Shown here: positions 1 through 8,682 of the stretch, piece by piece
Numbering within the stretch: position 1 is the first letter of the stretch
How the letters are laid out: each line of letters starts with the position of its first letter
Origin: CAXSBR01 sp964236495
GTDB lineage: Bacteria > Actinomycetota > Actinomycetes > Mycobacteriales > Jatrophihabitantaceae
NCBI GenBank assembly: GCA_964236495.1
Contig: CAXSBR010000012.1
Location: forward strand, 24,283 to 88,282
Reading direction: 5' to 3'
DNA: 64,000 nt
Made by a program: the position numbers and the translations under genes
The notes under the pieces: model-generated
The model's input: only the letters and a program-made list of their open reading frames with translations
Told to the model about the DNA's origin: nothing
Database searches by the model: none

Positions 1-228
1 CACAAGATGAGCTACAAGCGCTGGGCCAAACGTGTGAACGAGTACATGCAGCACGTCGAGCATCTGTTCAGCCCGGACCTGTTCGTCGTGGGCGGTGGCG
101 TGAGTAAGGATTTCGAGAAGTGGGGCCATCTACTCACGTTGCGTGCACCGGTCAAGCCGGCGCAGCTGCTCAACGACGCCGGCATCGTCGGCGCCGCTCT
201 GGCCGCCAGCGAACGCCTGAGCGAATGA
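1..228 (+). CDS. ppgK: Polyphosphate glucokinase, C-terminal part
   Basis: The last 75 codons of a gene that begins left of the window; the frame is open from base 1 and ends at 228. Features such as YKRWAKRVNEY, LFSPDLFVVGGGVSKDFEKW and the terminal AGIVGAALAA match the C-terminal lobe of ROK-family polyphosphate glucokinases, which phosphorylate glucose with polyphosphate or ATP in the cytoplasm. The catalytic and nucleotide-binding parts are outside the window, so activity cannot be judged. Its place directly before the primary sigma gene is the same as Rv2702-Rv2703 in M. tuberculosis, which supports the call. Confidence 0.85.
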   Translation, partial: HKMSYKRWAKRVNEYMQHVEHLFSPDLFVVGGGVSKDFEKWGHLLTLRAPVKPAQLLNDAGIVGAALAASERLSE

Positions 229-317
229 ACTCAGCCAACGCCTCACCAAACACCGACCATCTGCCGTCGCCACGCCGTTGAGCAGATGTTCAAGCGGCTG
301 GTACATGATCCGGGCAG

Positions 318-323
318 TACAAT
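318..323 (+). promoter_or_regulatory. Candidate -10 element for sigA
   Basis: TACAAT, a near-perfect -10 hexamer, lies about 80 bases before the sigA start in an otherwise G+C-rich gap. No good -35 hexamer stands 16-18 bases upstream, so this is only a candidate. Confidence 0.35.
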
Positions 324-404
324 ATAAAGGCGCCCGTCCAAGAAGCTGGAACACGTCGCACCGGGAGTCGAGGCCGCGGACCCGCGTTTACAGAAGGGGT
401 GCCT

Positions 405-2090
405 GTGGTTCGCAGTGCGACACCAGCACCGGTGCAGTCCGCAGGATCGACGCCCAGTTCCCCATCGGACACTGACGTACCCACCCGTACGCTCGCCCCG
501 CGTACCGCGACGGTCAGAAAGGCTTCACCCTTGACTGCCTCCGCCACCACGTCGTCAACCAAGCCGGCTGAGGCTGCTAGGTCGACATCAGCAACCCAGC
601 CTGTAAAACCGCGAGCGCGTAAGCCACGAGCCGGCACGGTAGAGCCGTCGAATGCCGGTGCGGCAACCGCCAACCCGCGCACGTCGGTGCGCACGACGCT
701 GGGCCTGGCCAACGCCGGAGCTGCGCCTGCGCCTGCGCCAGCGGCAGATGCCGCCGCCGACTCCCTGTCTACCGACCTTTCAAACGACGCGGCATCTATC
801 GACATCGCTGACCTGGACGGCGCTTTGCTGGACGCTAACGCCTTCGACGCCGACGCGCTGGACGCCGACACGCCGGACGCGGCCGCGATCGATTCCGTTG
901 CACTAGAAGCGGGGGCGTTCGACGGCGTCGTTCTGGACGGCGTCGTCCTGGAACCTGTCGTTCTGGACGCCGGCGCCCTCGGTGTCGAGGTCGGCGAAGA
1001 TGCCGGGGTCGCAGACGACGATGCTGCCGTAATCGACGTCAGCGTTGTGGGCGGAACGCAGAGCGCGGATGCCGCCAAGGCTCCGGCAACTGCCGACGGC
1101 GAGTTCACCTGGGACGAGGAAGACGAGTCCGAAGCTCTGCGCCAGGCCCGTAAGGACGCCGAGATGACGGCCTCGGCCGACTCAGTGCGCGCCTACCTCA
1201 AGCAGATCGGCAAGGTCGCACTTCTCAACGCAGAAGAAGAGGTCGACCTGGCCAAGCGCATCGAAGCCGGCCTCTACGCCACCGAGCGCGTGCGCGCCGC
1301 CGGGGCGGCACACGAGAAGGTCGCGCTTCAGGCGCGCCGCGATCTGACCTGGGTTATCCGCGACGGCGAGCGCGCCAAGAACCATCTGCTCGAGGCAAAC
1401 CTGCGCCTGGTGGTATCGCTGGCCAAGCGCTATACCGGGCGTGGCATGGCGTTTCTGGACTTGATCCAGGAGGGCAACCTCGGCCTGATCCGGGCGGTGG
1501 AAAAGTTCGACTACACCAAGGGCTACAAGTTCTCCACCTACGCCACCTGGTGGATCCGGCAGGCGATCACCCGCGCCATGGCCGACCAGGCCCGCACCAT
1601 CCGCATTCCCGTGCACATGGTCGAGGTGATCAACAAACTCGGCCGCATCCAACGTGAGCTGCTGCAGGATCTCGGCCGTGAGCCAACGCCTGAAGAGCTG
1701 GCCAAAGAGATGGACATCTCGCCGGACAAAGTTCTGGAAATCCAGCAGTACGCGCGTGAGCCCATCAGCCTGGACCAGACCATCGGTGATGAGGGAGACA
1801 GTCAGCTCGGAGACTTCATCGAGGACTCCGAGGCCATCGTGGCCGTCGACGCGGTGTCGTTCACGCTGCTGCAGGACCAGTTGCAGTCGGTGTTGCAGAC
1901 GCTGTCCGAACGTGAGGCCGGTGTGGTCAAGCTCCGGTTCGGACTCACCGACGGCCAGCCCCGCACGCTGGACGAGATCGGTCACGTCTACGGGGTAACT
2001 CGAGAGCGGATCCGTCAGATCGAGTCCAAGACCATGTCGAAGCTGCGCCACCCGTCCCGTTCCCAGGTGCTGCGCGACTACCTGGACTAG
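405..2090 (+). CDS. sigA: Primary RNA polymerase sigma factor (RpoD/SigA/HrdB type)
   Basis: About 561 residues. The first 250 are low-complexity (Ala/Thr/Pro-rich and basic, then acidic). Region 1.2 (SVRAYLKQIGKVALL) follows near residue 260. Region 2 is complete (NLRLVVSLAKRYTGRGMAFLD, then KFSTYATWWIRQAITRAMAD), and region 4.2 ends the protein (VTRERIRQIESKTMSKLRHP). This is the essential housekeeping sigma factor that directs core polymerase to -10/-35 promoters. GTG codons at 399 and 405 could both start it. AGAAGGGG at 391-398 abuts 399 but is well spaced for 405, so 405 is preferred. Codons at about 840-989 encode ten five-residue repeats (see findings). The ppgK-sigA neighbourhood supports the primary-sigma call over an alternative HrdB-like paralogue. 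Confidence 0.95.
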   Translation: MVRSATPAPVQSAGSTPSSPSDTDVPTRTLAPRTATVRKASPLTASATTSSTKPAEAARSTSATQPVKPRARKPRAGTVEPSNAGAATANPRTSVRTTLGLANAGAAPAPAPAADAAADSLSTDLSNDAASIDIADLDGALLDANAFDADALDADTPDAAAIDSVALEAGAFDGVVLDGVVLEPVVLDAGALGVEVGEDAGVADDDAAVIDVSVVGGTQSADAAKAPATADGEFTWDEEDESEALRQARKDAEMTASADSVRAYLKQIGKVALLNAEEEVDLAKRIEAGLYATERVRAAGAAHEKVALQARRDLTWVIRDGERAKNHLLEANLRLVVSLAKRYTGRGMAFLDLIQEGNLGLIRAVEKFDYTKGYKFSTYATWWIRQAITRAMADQARTIRIPVHMVEVINKLGRIQRELLQDLGREPTPEELAKEMDISPDKVLEIQQYAREPISLDQTIGDEGDSQLGDFIEDSEAIVAVDAVSFTLLQDQLQSVLQTLSEREAGVVKLRFGLTDGQPRTLDEIGHVYGVTRERIRQIESKTMSKLRHPSRSQVLRDYLD

Positions 2091-2178
2091 CCCAAACCCG
2101 TCCGATCCGTCTGGGTGGGCAGGTCTTCGGTGACACCTTTGGGTTGATGTCCTGAGGTGGCGAGCCTTGGGTAGGCAA

Positions 2179-2213
2179 AAGGGCCGGCGGCATGGAATGT
2201 GCCAGCGGCCCTT
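2179..2213. terminator. Bidirectional hairpin terminator after sigA
   Basis: AAGGGCC at 2179-2185 pairs with GGCCCTT at 2207-2213, and GC/GGCA bases inside extend the stem with single bulges. It lies between the convergent sigA and DUF7455-like genes and carries A and T residues at its outer ends, so it could serve both directions. Confidence 0.6.
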
Positions 2214-2292
2214 CTGTCTGACGGCCTGACTTGGAGTATCTGCTGCGCTGTCCCGAGTCCGGTTCGGGAGTGCCCGCCGGGCTCGCCGCCGG

Positions 2293-2505
2293 TCAGCGTT
2301 CGGCCGGAACTGATTCCAGTCGCTTCGACTCGTCGTGGATGTCTGCCTCCAGCTCGCGCAGGCGGGCCTCGTACAGGTGGCCGTGGTGCGCGCAAAACAG
2401 CAGCCCGCTGCCGGAGGGCAGCTGGACTCGGATGTGGGCCTGGGCGCCACACCGATCACAGCGGTCAGCCGCAACCAATGCGCGCTCGCTCAATGTGGTG
2501 GTCAT
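2293..2505 (-). CDS. Small zinc-ribbon-like protein (DUF7455 type)
   Basis: Seventy residues starting MTTTLSERALVAADRCDRCG. A CxxC pair (CDRCGAQA) and a later CAHH (residues about 45-48) probably bind one zinc ion. The ATG at 2505 is chosen because GAGG stands seven bases before it; longer frames lack a site. Very similar 60-75-residue proteins sit beside the primary sigma gene in many actinobacteria. Their function is unknown to me; a role as a small transcription-associated zinc protein is only a guess from position. Confidence 0.8.
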   Translation of the reverse strand: MTTTLSERALVAADRCDRCGAQAHIRVQLPSGSGLLFCAHHGHLYEARLRELEADIHDESKRLESVPAER

Positions 2506-2665
2506 GTCACCCCTCGATTCGGTTGAAGCTTGATGTTGGGTGGTGCCGTTCTGGACGGTGCCGTAGTCGTACACACCTCATCCAACCAGCGACAGGCGCC
2601 GCACATGCCCTGATCGCGCCTTGGCGCGTTGAATTTCGCGTTGAGCGAACCGGGTAGCTGAAGCG

Positions 2666-4420
2666 TCACAGTCCGGCCAGCAAGTGGTCCCGGCGCCGGA
2701 TCAGCACCTCGATCGAGGCAGATGCCGCAGGCGGACCAGGAACATTCGCACGCAACTCCCGATGCACGGCCGCGTGGTCGCGCCCCGTCCTACCCGCCAC
2801 TCTGGCCACCAGCTTGGACACTTCGCGGCGCAGATCCTCCACCTCGCGCCACGTCCGCGGCGCGGCAGCCGGCTCGCCGACACTGCTGGAGTCGGCGGCG
2901 CTGTTGTCGACGGTGTGGGAGTCTGCGGCGGCCGACGCTGCCCGGCGCATCGTCGAGTCCCGCGCTGCCAGCAGCGCCGCTGTCTGCTGGGGCGACAACA
3001 GCCCGGGCAGACCAAGAAACTCCGCCGCCGCGTCATCGAGCGCGCCCGTCGGTGCAGCGAACGCCTCTCCGCCGTGTAGCAGGTGGGCGAACTCCGCCTC
3101 GGCCTCGAGCGCCTGGAACCGGTCCTGGGCCTGGACCGGCAGCCGCTCCACCACTGGCATCTCGTGCTCGTCGTCGGGGGTTCTGACCCGCACGGCGTAG
3201 TTGCGCTGCTCCTCCAGATCGGCGGCCAGCGCGAGCAGCGGGCGCACCGCGGGTAGGAACACCGTCGCGGTCTCATACGATGCGCGTGCACGCACTATCC
3301 GCCCCACTGCCTGGGCGAAGAACAGCGGCGTTCGGTAGGACGTCGTCCACACGCACACCGACAAGCGCGGAAGATCGACGCCCTCACTGACCTGGCGCAC
3401 GGCGACGATCCAGCGCTGGGCGCCGGTGCGGAACGCGTCGATCTTGGCACTGGAGCGCGGATCATCGGACAGCACGACAACCGGCTTGCTACCCGTCACC
3501 TTCGCCAGCACCGCGGCATAGGCGCGCGCAGTGTCCTGATCGGTGGCCAGCATCAAGCCGGCCGCGTCGGGCGTGCCCGAATCGCGCAGGTCGGTGAGCC
3601 GCTGGTCGGCAGCGGCGATGACGTGGGGAATCCATTGCCCACGCGGGTCGAGGGCGGTGCGCCAAGCCGCTTCCTCCACCTGGCGGGTACTGAGTTCGGT
3701 GAGCGACGCCGACAGCACCTCCCCTGCACTGTTCATCCAACGACTGATGCCGGTGTAGGCGGCGAATACCACCGGCCGGACGACACCGTCGCGTAGGGCA
3801 TCGCGGTAGCCGTAACTGGAATCAGCCACTGACTCCACCTCGTCCTCCACGACGTCGCCGTCGGCGGCCGTGTAGCGCACGAACGGAATGCGCTCGGTGG
3901 CCTTCGTGCGAAACGGGGTCCCGGTCAGGGCGAGCCGGCGACGGGCCGGCCCGAACGCCTCGCCGATCGCCTCGCCCCACGACAGTCCATCGCCGGCATG
4001 GTGGATCTCATCGAGCACGACCAGCGTGCGCTTGGCCTCGGTGCGCCGCCGGTGCAACAACGGATGTCCCGCCACCTGTGCGTACGTCGTCACATACCCG
4101 TGTGCACCGGCCCGGACCGGCCCTACCGCGTTGGTCAGCCGCGGATCGAGCACCAGACCGAAGCCGACCGCGGCGTCGGCCCACTGGGTGCGCAGGTGGT
4201 CGGTGGGAGCCACGACGATGACGCGGTCCACTGCGCGCCGATCCAGCAGGCGCCGCGCGACGGTCAGCGCGAACGTCGTCTTGCCTGCGCCTGGAGTGGC
4301 CGTGGCCAAGAAGTCGGGCCCCGGCGTGGCCTCGTAGCGCAGAATCGCCGCGCGCTGCCAGCTACGCAGTCCCGGCGGCAGATCATGGTCCGGCGGGTTC
4401 GCGGCAGGCTCGACAGACAC
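2666..4420 (-). CDS. DEAD/DEAH-box SF2 helicase
   Basis: 584 residues with a GTG start. N-terminal RecA-like domain: LRSWQRAAI (Q-motif region), Walker A ATPGAGKTT near residue 43, VVLDEIHHAGDG (motif II, DEIH), LTGTPFR (motif III). The C-terminal RecA-like domain contains QAVGRIVRA, a motif VI-like sequence, followed by about 170 residues that include a Ser/Ala-rich linker and a helical tail. The layout resembles XPB/UvsW-type ATP-dependent DNA translocases. The gene often lies by the primary sigma gene in actinobacteria. Substrate unknown. Confidence 0.85.
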   Translation of the reverse strand: MSVEPAANPPDHDLPPGLRSWQRAAILRYEATPGPDFLATATPGAGKTTFALTVARRLLDRRAVDRVIVVAPTDHLRTQWADAAVGFGLVLDPRLTNAVGPVRAGAHGYVTTYAQVAGHPLLHRRRTEAKRTLVVLDEIHHAGDGLSWGEAIGEAFGPARRRLALTGTPFRTKATERIPFVRYTAADGDVVEDEVESVADSSYGYRDALRDGVVRPVVFAAYTGISRWMNSAGEVLSASLTELSTRQVEEAAWRTALDPRGQWIPHVIAAADQRLTDLRDSGTPDAAGLMLATDQDTARAYAAVLAKVTGSKPVVVLSDDPRSSAKIDAFRTGAQRWIVAVRQVSEGVDLPRLSVCVWTTSYRTPLFFAQAVGRIVRARASYETATVFLPAVRPLLALAADLEEQRNYAVRVRTPDDEHEMPVVERLPVQAQDRFQALEAEAEFAHLLHGGEAFAAPTGALDDAAAEFLGLPGLLSPQQTAALLAARDSTMRRAASAAADSHTVDNSAADSSSVGEPAAAPRTWREVEDLRREVSKLVARVAGRTGRDHAAVHRELRANVPGPPAASASIEVLIRRRDHLLAGL

Positions 4421-4682
4421 GAGGAACGACCTTAACGGCTGGGCGCGAGGATCGAGCGACGAAGGAGCGAGGACCGGAGCGCCTTCTAGGCTGTCCGCGG
4501 CCGTGCAGTGTGGACCCTTGCGACGCCGTCGACGTACAGCGCGACCTCGACCGGCTCAACTGCGGCGTCTGCGCGGCGTGTCGTCGCCCGTCCAAAGCGG
4601 GGTGTGACGGGCACACTTCATCCATGCCTGCCCCCCGCCGCCGTCTATTCTCGGGCTCGACAGGCACGTCGCGGCCTTGCTG

Positions 4683-5618
4683 ATGGCAGGCTCGACGGGT
4701 ATCGACACGGTGCGTCGCGGGCGCACCCTGGCCACCCGCACCATCAGTAAAGCCTGGAACGACCGCATCCTCGGGCTGTCGGCCGAGACGGCGTTCTGGC
4801 AGCTGCTGAGCCTGCCGTCGCTGTTCCTGGCGCTGCTCGGTGCGTTGGGGTACGTGGCTCGCCTGGTCGGACCCGACACTGTGACGCGGGCCCAGAACCA
4901 GCTCCTGGTGGGCTTCGGCAAGGCCTTTTCACCCGAGGTGGTCGACCAGCTTGTGGCACCGACGGTGCGCGTCGTCCTGCGCGGCGGGCGGGCCGACATC
5001 GTCAGCGTCGGCTTCCTGCTGGCGCTGTGGGCCGGTTCCTCGGCCACCGCGACGTTCGTCAATACGATCACCATCGCCTACGGCATGCGCGATTTACGCG
5101 GCGCCGTGCGCAGCCGGCTGCTGGCTCTGTGGCTGTATCTGGGCTCGATCGTGCTGGGTACGGTGCTACTTCCGCTACTGGTGCTTGGGCCGACGTTGCT
5201 GGCGAGGATCGTGCCCGAACGGGCTCGGGCCACCGCGCGCACGGTCATCAGCAACCTGTATTGGCCGGTGGTCATCGTGCTGCTGATGCTGGCACTGACC
5301 ACGCTGTATCACCTGGCTCCCCCGCGGCGGCTGCCCTGGTGGCGGGGCCTGCCCGGAGCGTTGTTGGCCATGGTGATCTTTTTGGGCGGGTCGGCGGGCC
5401 TGCGCATCTACATCGGTTTCGTGCTTGACCACAACACCGCCTACGCGACGCTCGCCACGCCGGTGGCGGCCCTGCTCTTCTTCTACGTGCTGGCCTTCGG
5501 TGTGCTACTGGGCGCCGAGTTCAACGCCGCGCGCGAGGAGATGCGCCCTGCCGCGTGCAAACCTGCCAGACAACGGGGGCGGTGGAACACGCTGCCGAGC
5601 GAGGACGCGCCCCAGTAA
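4683..5618 (+). CDS. YihY/BrkB family inner-membrane protein
   Basis: About 311 residues with roughly six hydrophobic segments (FWQLLSLPSLFLALLGALGY, the GFLLALWAGSSA segment, the LYLGSIVLGTVLL segment and later ones). WAGSSA, the GLPGALLAM-type stretch and the Tyr-Ile-Gly near the fifth helix are typical of the family once misnamed RNase BN. A TTG at 4677 and an ATG at 4683 are both in frame; ATG was taken, and no clear ribosome site was seen. M. tuberculosis has a YihY-family gene in the same sigA-sigB interval. The C-terminal tail after about residue 285 is hydrophilic and basic. Function of the family is not settled. Confidence 0.85.
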   Translation: MAGSTGIDTVRRGRTLATRTISKAWNDRILGLSAETAFWQLLSLPSLFLALLGALGYVARLVGPDTVTRAQNQLLVGFGKAFSPEVVDQLVAPTVRVVLRGGRADIVSVGFLLALWAGSSATATFVNTITIAYGMRDLRGAVRSRLLALWLYLGSIVLGTVLLPLLVLGPTLLARIVPERARATARTVISNLYWPVVIVLLMLALTTLYHLAPPRRLPWWRGLPGALLAMVIFLGGSAGLRIYIGFVLDHNTAYATLATPVAALLFFYVLAFGVLLGAEFNAAREEMRPAACKPARQRGRWNTLPSEDAPQ

Positions 5619-5667
5619 CTGCGGCAACAATCGCAGCAGCGGCAGACGGTGCCACAACGCCGGCTAC

Positions 5668-5889
5668 TCATTCAGCGGGCATCGACTCGTAGATCTCCTT
5701 GCACGCCGGACACACCGGTGAGCCTGGTTTCGGCGTCTTGGTGACCGGAAACACCTCACCGCACAGTGCCTGCACCATCGTGCCCATCACCGCGCTCTCG
5801 GCGATCTTGGCCTTGCGTACGTAGTGAAAGACCTCCGAGCCGGTGTCGGCGTCAGCGGTCTGCGGATTCTCGAGCGTCTGGGTGGTCAT
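5668..5889 (-). CDS. DUF3039 domain protein
   Basis: Seventy-three residues, MTTQTLENPQ to IYESMPAE. The CGEVFPV and CPACKEIY segments supply the cysteines of a probable zinc-binding module that marks DUF3039. It overlaps the upstream DUF3099 gene by four bases (ATGA at 5886-5889), so the two are probably translated together. The pair lies between a YihY gene and a sigB-like gene, as in M. tuberculosis. Role unknown. Confidence 0.85.
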   Translation of the reverse strand: MTTQTLENPQTADADTGSEVFHYVRKAKIAESAVMGTMVQALCGEVFPVTKTPKPGSPVCPACKEIYESMPAE

Positions 5890-6314
5890 GCGCTGGAGCC
5901 CTTCCCGTTCGGATCCCCGGCCGGCGCAATCTGCACGGCATCGAGAACATAGCCGCCGGGCGCACCGGCTGGTGACCGTGGCGTCGCAGCGCCGGCGCCG
6001 AATGCCGGTGCGGGAGCCGGGGTAAGGCTCTCCTCTGCTGACGGGTGGTAGCGCACGAAGGCAGTGGATCGCTGGGGCGGCCGGTCATTGGCGATCAACA
6101 CCGCGCACCACGGCAACACCGCACCTCCGACCATGAACGCCAGCGCCAGCCAGAGCGAGAATTGCGCGACCACCACCGCTGCAATGACGCAAATGACGCG
6201 GATGCCCATCATCGTCAGGTACTTGCGACGACGGGCGTCGTGCTGTTCGTCCAGACTGGTCGAGGCCGACGTGATGACGATCGGTCCATCTGCTGCTACT
6301 CGGGTTCGGCGCAC
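5886..6314 (-). CDS. DUF3099 membrane protein
   Basis: 142 residues with two transmembrane segments in residues 35-80 (MGIRVICVIAAVVVAQFSLW and LALAFMVGGAVLPWCAVLIA), then NDRPP and a Pro/Ala/Gly-rich cytoplasmic tail of about 60 residues. The helices and the NDRPP turn identify DUF3099. It is transcribed divergently from the sigB-like gene and leads the DUF3099-DUF3039 pair. Biochemical function unknown. Confidence 0.85.
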   Translation of the reverse strand: MRRTRVAADGPIVITSASTSLDEQHDARRRKYLTMMGIRVICVIAAVVVAQFSLWLALAFMVGGAVLPWCAVLIANDRPPQRSTAFVRYHPSAEESLTPAPAPAFGAGAATPRSPAGAPGGYVLDAVQIAPAGDPNGKGSSA

Positions 6315-6449
6315 ACTTCATCGTCCCACCGCCCGGAGTCGGGTGCACGCGGTGGGGCGGGTCCGCACACCGCAGTGCACGCAGCGGAGAGCCGCAGGGG
6401 ATGCACGGAGCGAACCTCTGCTTCGACATCGACGAATAAGGCGCGTTGC

Positions 6450-6475
6450 GGGAACACATCGGGCCCGCGGTCGTT
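6450..6475 (+). promoter_or_regulatory. ECF-type (SigE/SigH-like) promoter of the sigB-like gene
   Basis: GGGAAC at 6450-6455, a 17-base spacer, then GTT at 6473-6475. GGAAC-N17-GTT is the pattern read by oxidative/envelope-stress ECF sigma factors of actinobacteria (mycobacterial SigE and SigH). M. tuberculosis sigB is itself read from such a promoter. Transcription would start near 6482. The same GGAACACATC string begins the promoter found before pspA. Confidence 0.6.
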
Positions 6476-6483
6476 GTACCAGA

Positions 6484-6500
6484 GGAACCGGTTCGGTTCC
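6484..6500 (+). repeat. Perfect inverted repeat at the start of the sigB-like transcript
   Basis: GGAACCG, a three-base loop, CGGTTCC. It falls at or just after the predicted transcription start, so it could be a 5'-end RNA hairpin or an operator. Confidence 0.5.
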
Positions 6501-6514
6501 TGTCCGGCTGAGCG

Positions 6515-7849
6515 ATGTGGGCGCTGACCGCATGGACCAAAGACGATTCCCGCAGGGTGGTGTTGAACACCGTGGCGACTTCTACGACGACTGCTCGGAC
6601 TTCGACCGACGATGCGTCGGTCACTGCAACAACCGAGGCGCCCAAGCGCGCCTCGCGGACTACTGGCGGGCCGCGGACGGCAGCCAAGCGGGCGCCGTCG
6701 GGCGAGCCGCGCACCGCGAGCCGTCCGCATCGCACCACCCGCTCGGCGGCTGCCGCTCCGGTTGCAGAAGCGCCCGCGGTAGAGATTTCGGACACACTCG
6801 AGGCTGCTGACATCGACGTCGCGCTGGACGTACTTGCCGAACCGCAATCGGCTGACGACACCGTCGAGGCGGACCTGGTTCCGACCGCGTCGGTCGATGT
6901 CACCGAGGTCGACCTCGACGGCGCGGTCCAGACTGCTGACCTCGTCCGGGTATATCTCAACGAGATCGGCAAGGTCGCACTGCTGACCGCGGCCGATGAG
7001 GTCGACCTGGCCAAACGCATCGAGGCGGGTCTGTATGCCGGCCACCTGCTTGCCGAAGAGACGGCGAAGGCAGCTCCGTCGATGTCGCGCCGGCGCGATC
7101 TTCGCGCGGTCGTCATCGACGGCGAACGCGCCAAGGATCATCTGCTCCGGGCCAACCTGCGCCTGGTGGTCTCGCTGGCAAAGCGTTATACCGGTCGTGG
7201 CATGCCCTTTCTGGACCTGATCCAGGAAGGCAACATGGGTCTCATCCGCGCGGTCGAGAAGTTCGACTACACCAAGGGCTTCAAGTTCTCGACTTACGCG
7301 ACGTGGTGGATCCGCCAGGCCATCAGCCGGGCGATGGCCGATCAGGCTCGCACGATTCGCCTGCCCGTCCACCTGGTCGAGCAGGTCAACAAAATGCAGC
7401 GCATCCGTCGCGAGATGCTCCAGCAGCTCGGTCGCGAGATCACCGATGAGGAGCTCGCGCATGAGCTCGATATCGATCTCGACCGGCTGCAGGATCTCAA
7501 GAACAACGCCCGCGACCTTGTCAGCCTCGACCAGACCGTCGGCGCTGACGACGACGCTGCTCTGGGCGACTTCATTGCCGACGAGGGCGCGGCCAGTGCG
7601 CACGCGTCGGTCGAGTTCGACCTGATGCGCAACCAGCTGGCCGGCGTTCTGGACACCTTGGAACACCGCGAGCGCGCCGTGGTGCGGATGCGCTACGGCC
7701 TCGACGACGGCAATCCGCGAACCCTGGACGACATCGGCAAGGCCTTCGGGTTGTCGCGGGAGCGGATCCGACAGATCGAGCGCGAGACGATGGCGAAGCT
7801 TCGGCACCCGTCGCGCGCCCAGTCACTACGCGACTACCTCGACGACTGA
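6515..7849 (+). CDS. sigB: Second sigma-70 factor (SigB-like, group 1/2)
   Basis: Up to 444 residues. Regions 1.2-4.2 closely match the upstream sigA (VRVYLNEIGKVALL, RLVVSLAKRYTGRGMPFLDL, FSTYATWWIRQAISRAMADQ, SRERIRQIERETMAKLRHP). The N-terminal 140 residues are Thr/Ala/Asp-rich and unrelated to sigA. The ATG at 6515 is given, but GTG codons at 6557, 6560 and 6572 are also in frame; none has a strong ribosome site. The order DUF3039/DUF3099 - sigma - dtxR copies Rv2708c-Rv2711 (sigB, ideR), so this is the stationary-phase/stress sigma factor by position. The stop lies 74 bases before dtxR. Confidence 0.88.
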   Translation: MWALTAWTKDDSRRVVLNTVATSTTTARTSTDDASVTATTEAPKRASRTTGGPRTAAKRAPSGEPRTASRPHRTTRSAAAAPVAEAPAVEISDTLEAADIDVALDVLAEPQSADDTVEADLVPTASVDVTEVDLDGAVQTADLVRVYLNEIGKVALLTAADEVDLAKRIEAGLYAGHLLAEETAKAAPSMSRRRDLRAVVIDGERAKDHLLRANLRLVVSLAKRYTGRGMPFLDLIQEGNMGLIRAVEKFDYTKGFKFSTYATWWIRQAISRAMADQARTIRLPVHLVEQVNKMQRIRREMLQQLGREITDEELAHELDIDLDRLQDLKNNARDLVSLDQTVGADDDAALGDFIADEGAASAHASVEFDLMRNQLAGVLDTLEHRERAVVRMRYGLDDGNPRTLDDIGKAFGLSRERIRQIERETMAKLRHPSRAQSLRDYLDD

Positions 7850-7923
7850 TCGCGCCTCGACGACCGATCGGCTCTGTCTGCGCGGCTTGACCAAACTACA
7901 TTTCGAAGGAGGGAAGGACGCTG

Positions 7924-8682
7924 GTGAACACCGTTCCTTCTCACCACGTCGACCTCATCGATACCACCGAGATGTACTTGCGCACCGTGTACGAGCTCGA
8001 AGAAGAAGGCGTCCCACCACTGCGAGCCCGCATCGCCGAGCGACTGGGCCAAAGTGGTCCCACCGTCAGCCAGACCGTCGCGCGAATGGAGCGCGACGGT
8101 CTGCTGCACGTTGCCGAGGATCGGCAGCTTGAGCTGTCCGCCGAAGGCCGCCGCCACGCCACCGCGGTCATGCGCAAGCACCGCCTCGCCGAGCGGCTGT
8201 TGCACGACGTCATCGGCCTGGACTGGGACCAGCTGCATACCGAGGCGTGCCGCTGGGAGCACGTGATGAGCGAGGCAGTGGAGCGACGGATCCTCGCCAT
8301 GCTGTCCGAGCCGTTGCTCTGCCCGCACGGAAATCCCATTCCGGGTCTCGAGGGCTTGGGGCGAGCTGCTCGCGACGATGCTCCGGCGCTCTCGGCCCGG
8401 ACGCTGATGGCGGCCACGGGCGTGGCGGGCGCCACTGACGTCACCATCGAGCGCATCAGCGAGCAACTGCAGCCCGACGAGGAGCTGATGCGGGTGCTGC
8501 ATGGTGGCGGCATTCTGCCCGGACGCACGCTTTCCGCGCAACGCTGTCCGGACGGTGTGCAGATCACCACCGGCCACGCTGCGGTGGTGCTGAGCCACTT
8601 CACCGCCGAACACATCTTCGTGGCCGGCTCGACCGCTGCCACCCCGTCGGACGAGCTGGCGCTCTACGCCGTCTCGTCCTGA
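7924..8682 (+). CDS. dtxR: Iron-dependent repressor, DtxR/IdeR family
   Basis: 252 residues. Winged helix at the N-terminus (LIDTTEMYLRTVYELEEEGV, RIAERLGQSGPTVSQTVARM). The dimer and metal domain carries His/Cys/Glu ligands in HRLAERLLHDVIGLDW and TEACRWEHVMSEAVERRI. An SH3-like C-terminal domain follows. IdeR bound to Fe2+ represses siderophore genes and activates iron storage. Start GTG at 7924 follows AAGGAGGGAAGG. It is the gene after sigB, as in mycobacteria. No 19-bp iron box was seen in the window, so its targets are elsewhere. Confidence 0.92.
   Translation: MNTVPSHHVDLIDTTEMYLRTVYELEEEGVPPLRARIAERLGQSGPTVSQTVARMERDGLLHVAEDRQLELSAEGRRHATAVMRKHRLAERLLHDVIGLDWDQLHTEACRWEHVMSEAVERRILAMLSEPLLCPHGNPIPGLEGLGRAARDDAPALSARTLMAATGVAGATDVTIERISEQLQPDEELMRVLHGGGILPGRTLSAQRCPDGVQITTGHAAVVLSHFTAEHIFVAGSTAATPSDELALYAVSS

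Noticed and set aside
840..989. Classical A(D/N)LxX pentapeptide-repeat protein within SigA
   Set aside because: The Ala directly precedes Leu/Phe instead of standing two residues before it, so the phasing does not fit that fold.
290..1108. A 272-codon open frame antisense to sigA
   Set aside because: Composition is the Ser/Ala/Thr-rich shadow of a high-GC gene; no motif and no ribosome site.
6296..7807. A 503-codon open frame antisense to the sigB-like gene
   Set aside because: It mirrors conserved sigma regions on the other strand; long antisense frames are expected at this G+C content.
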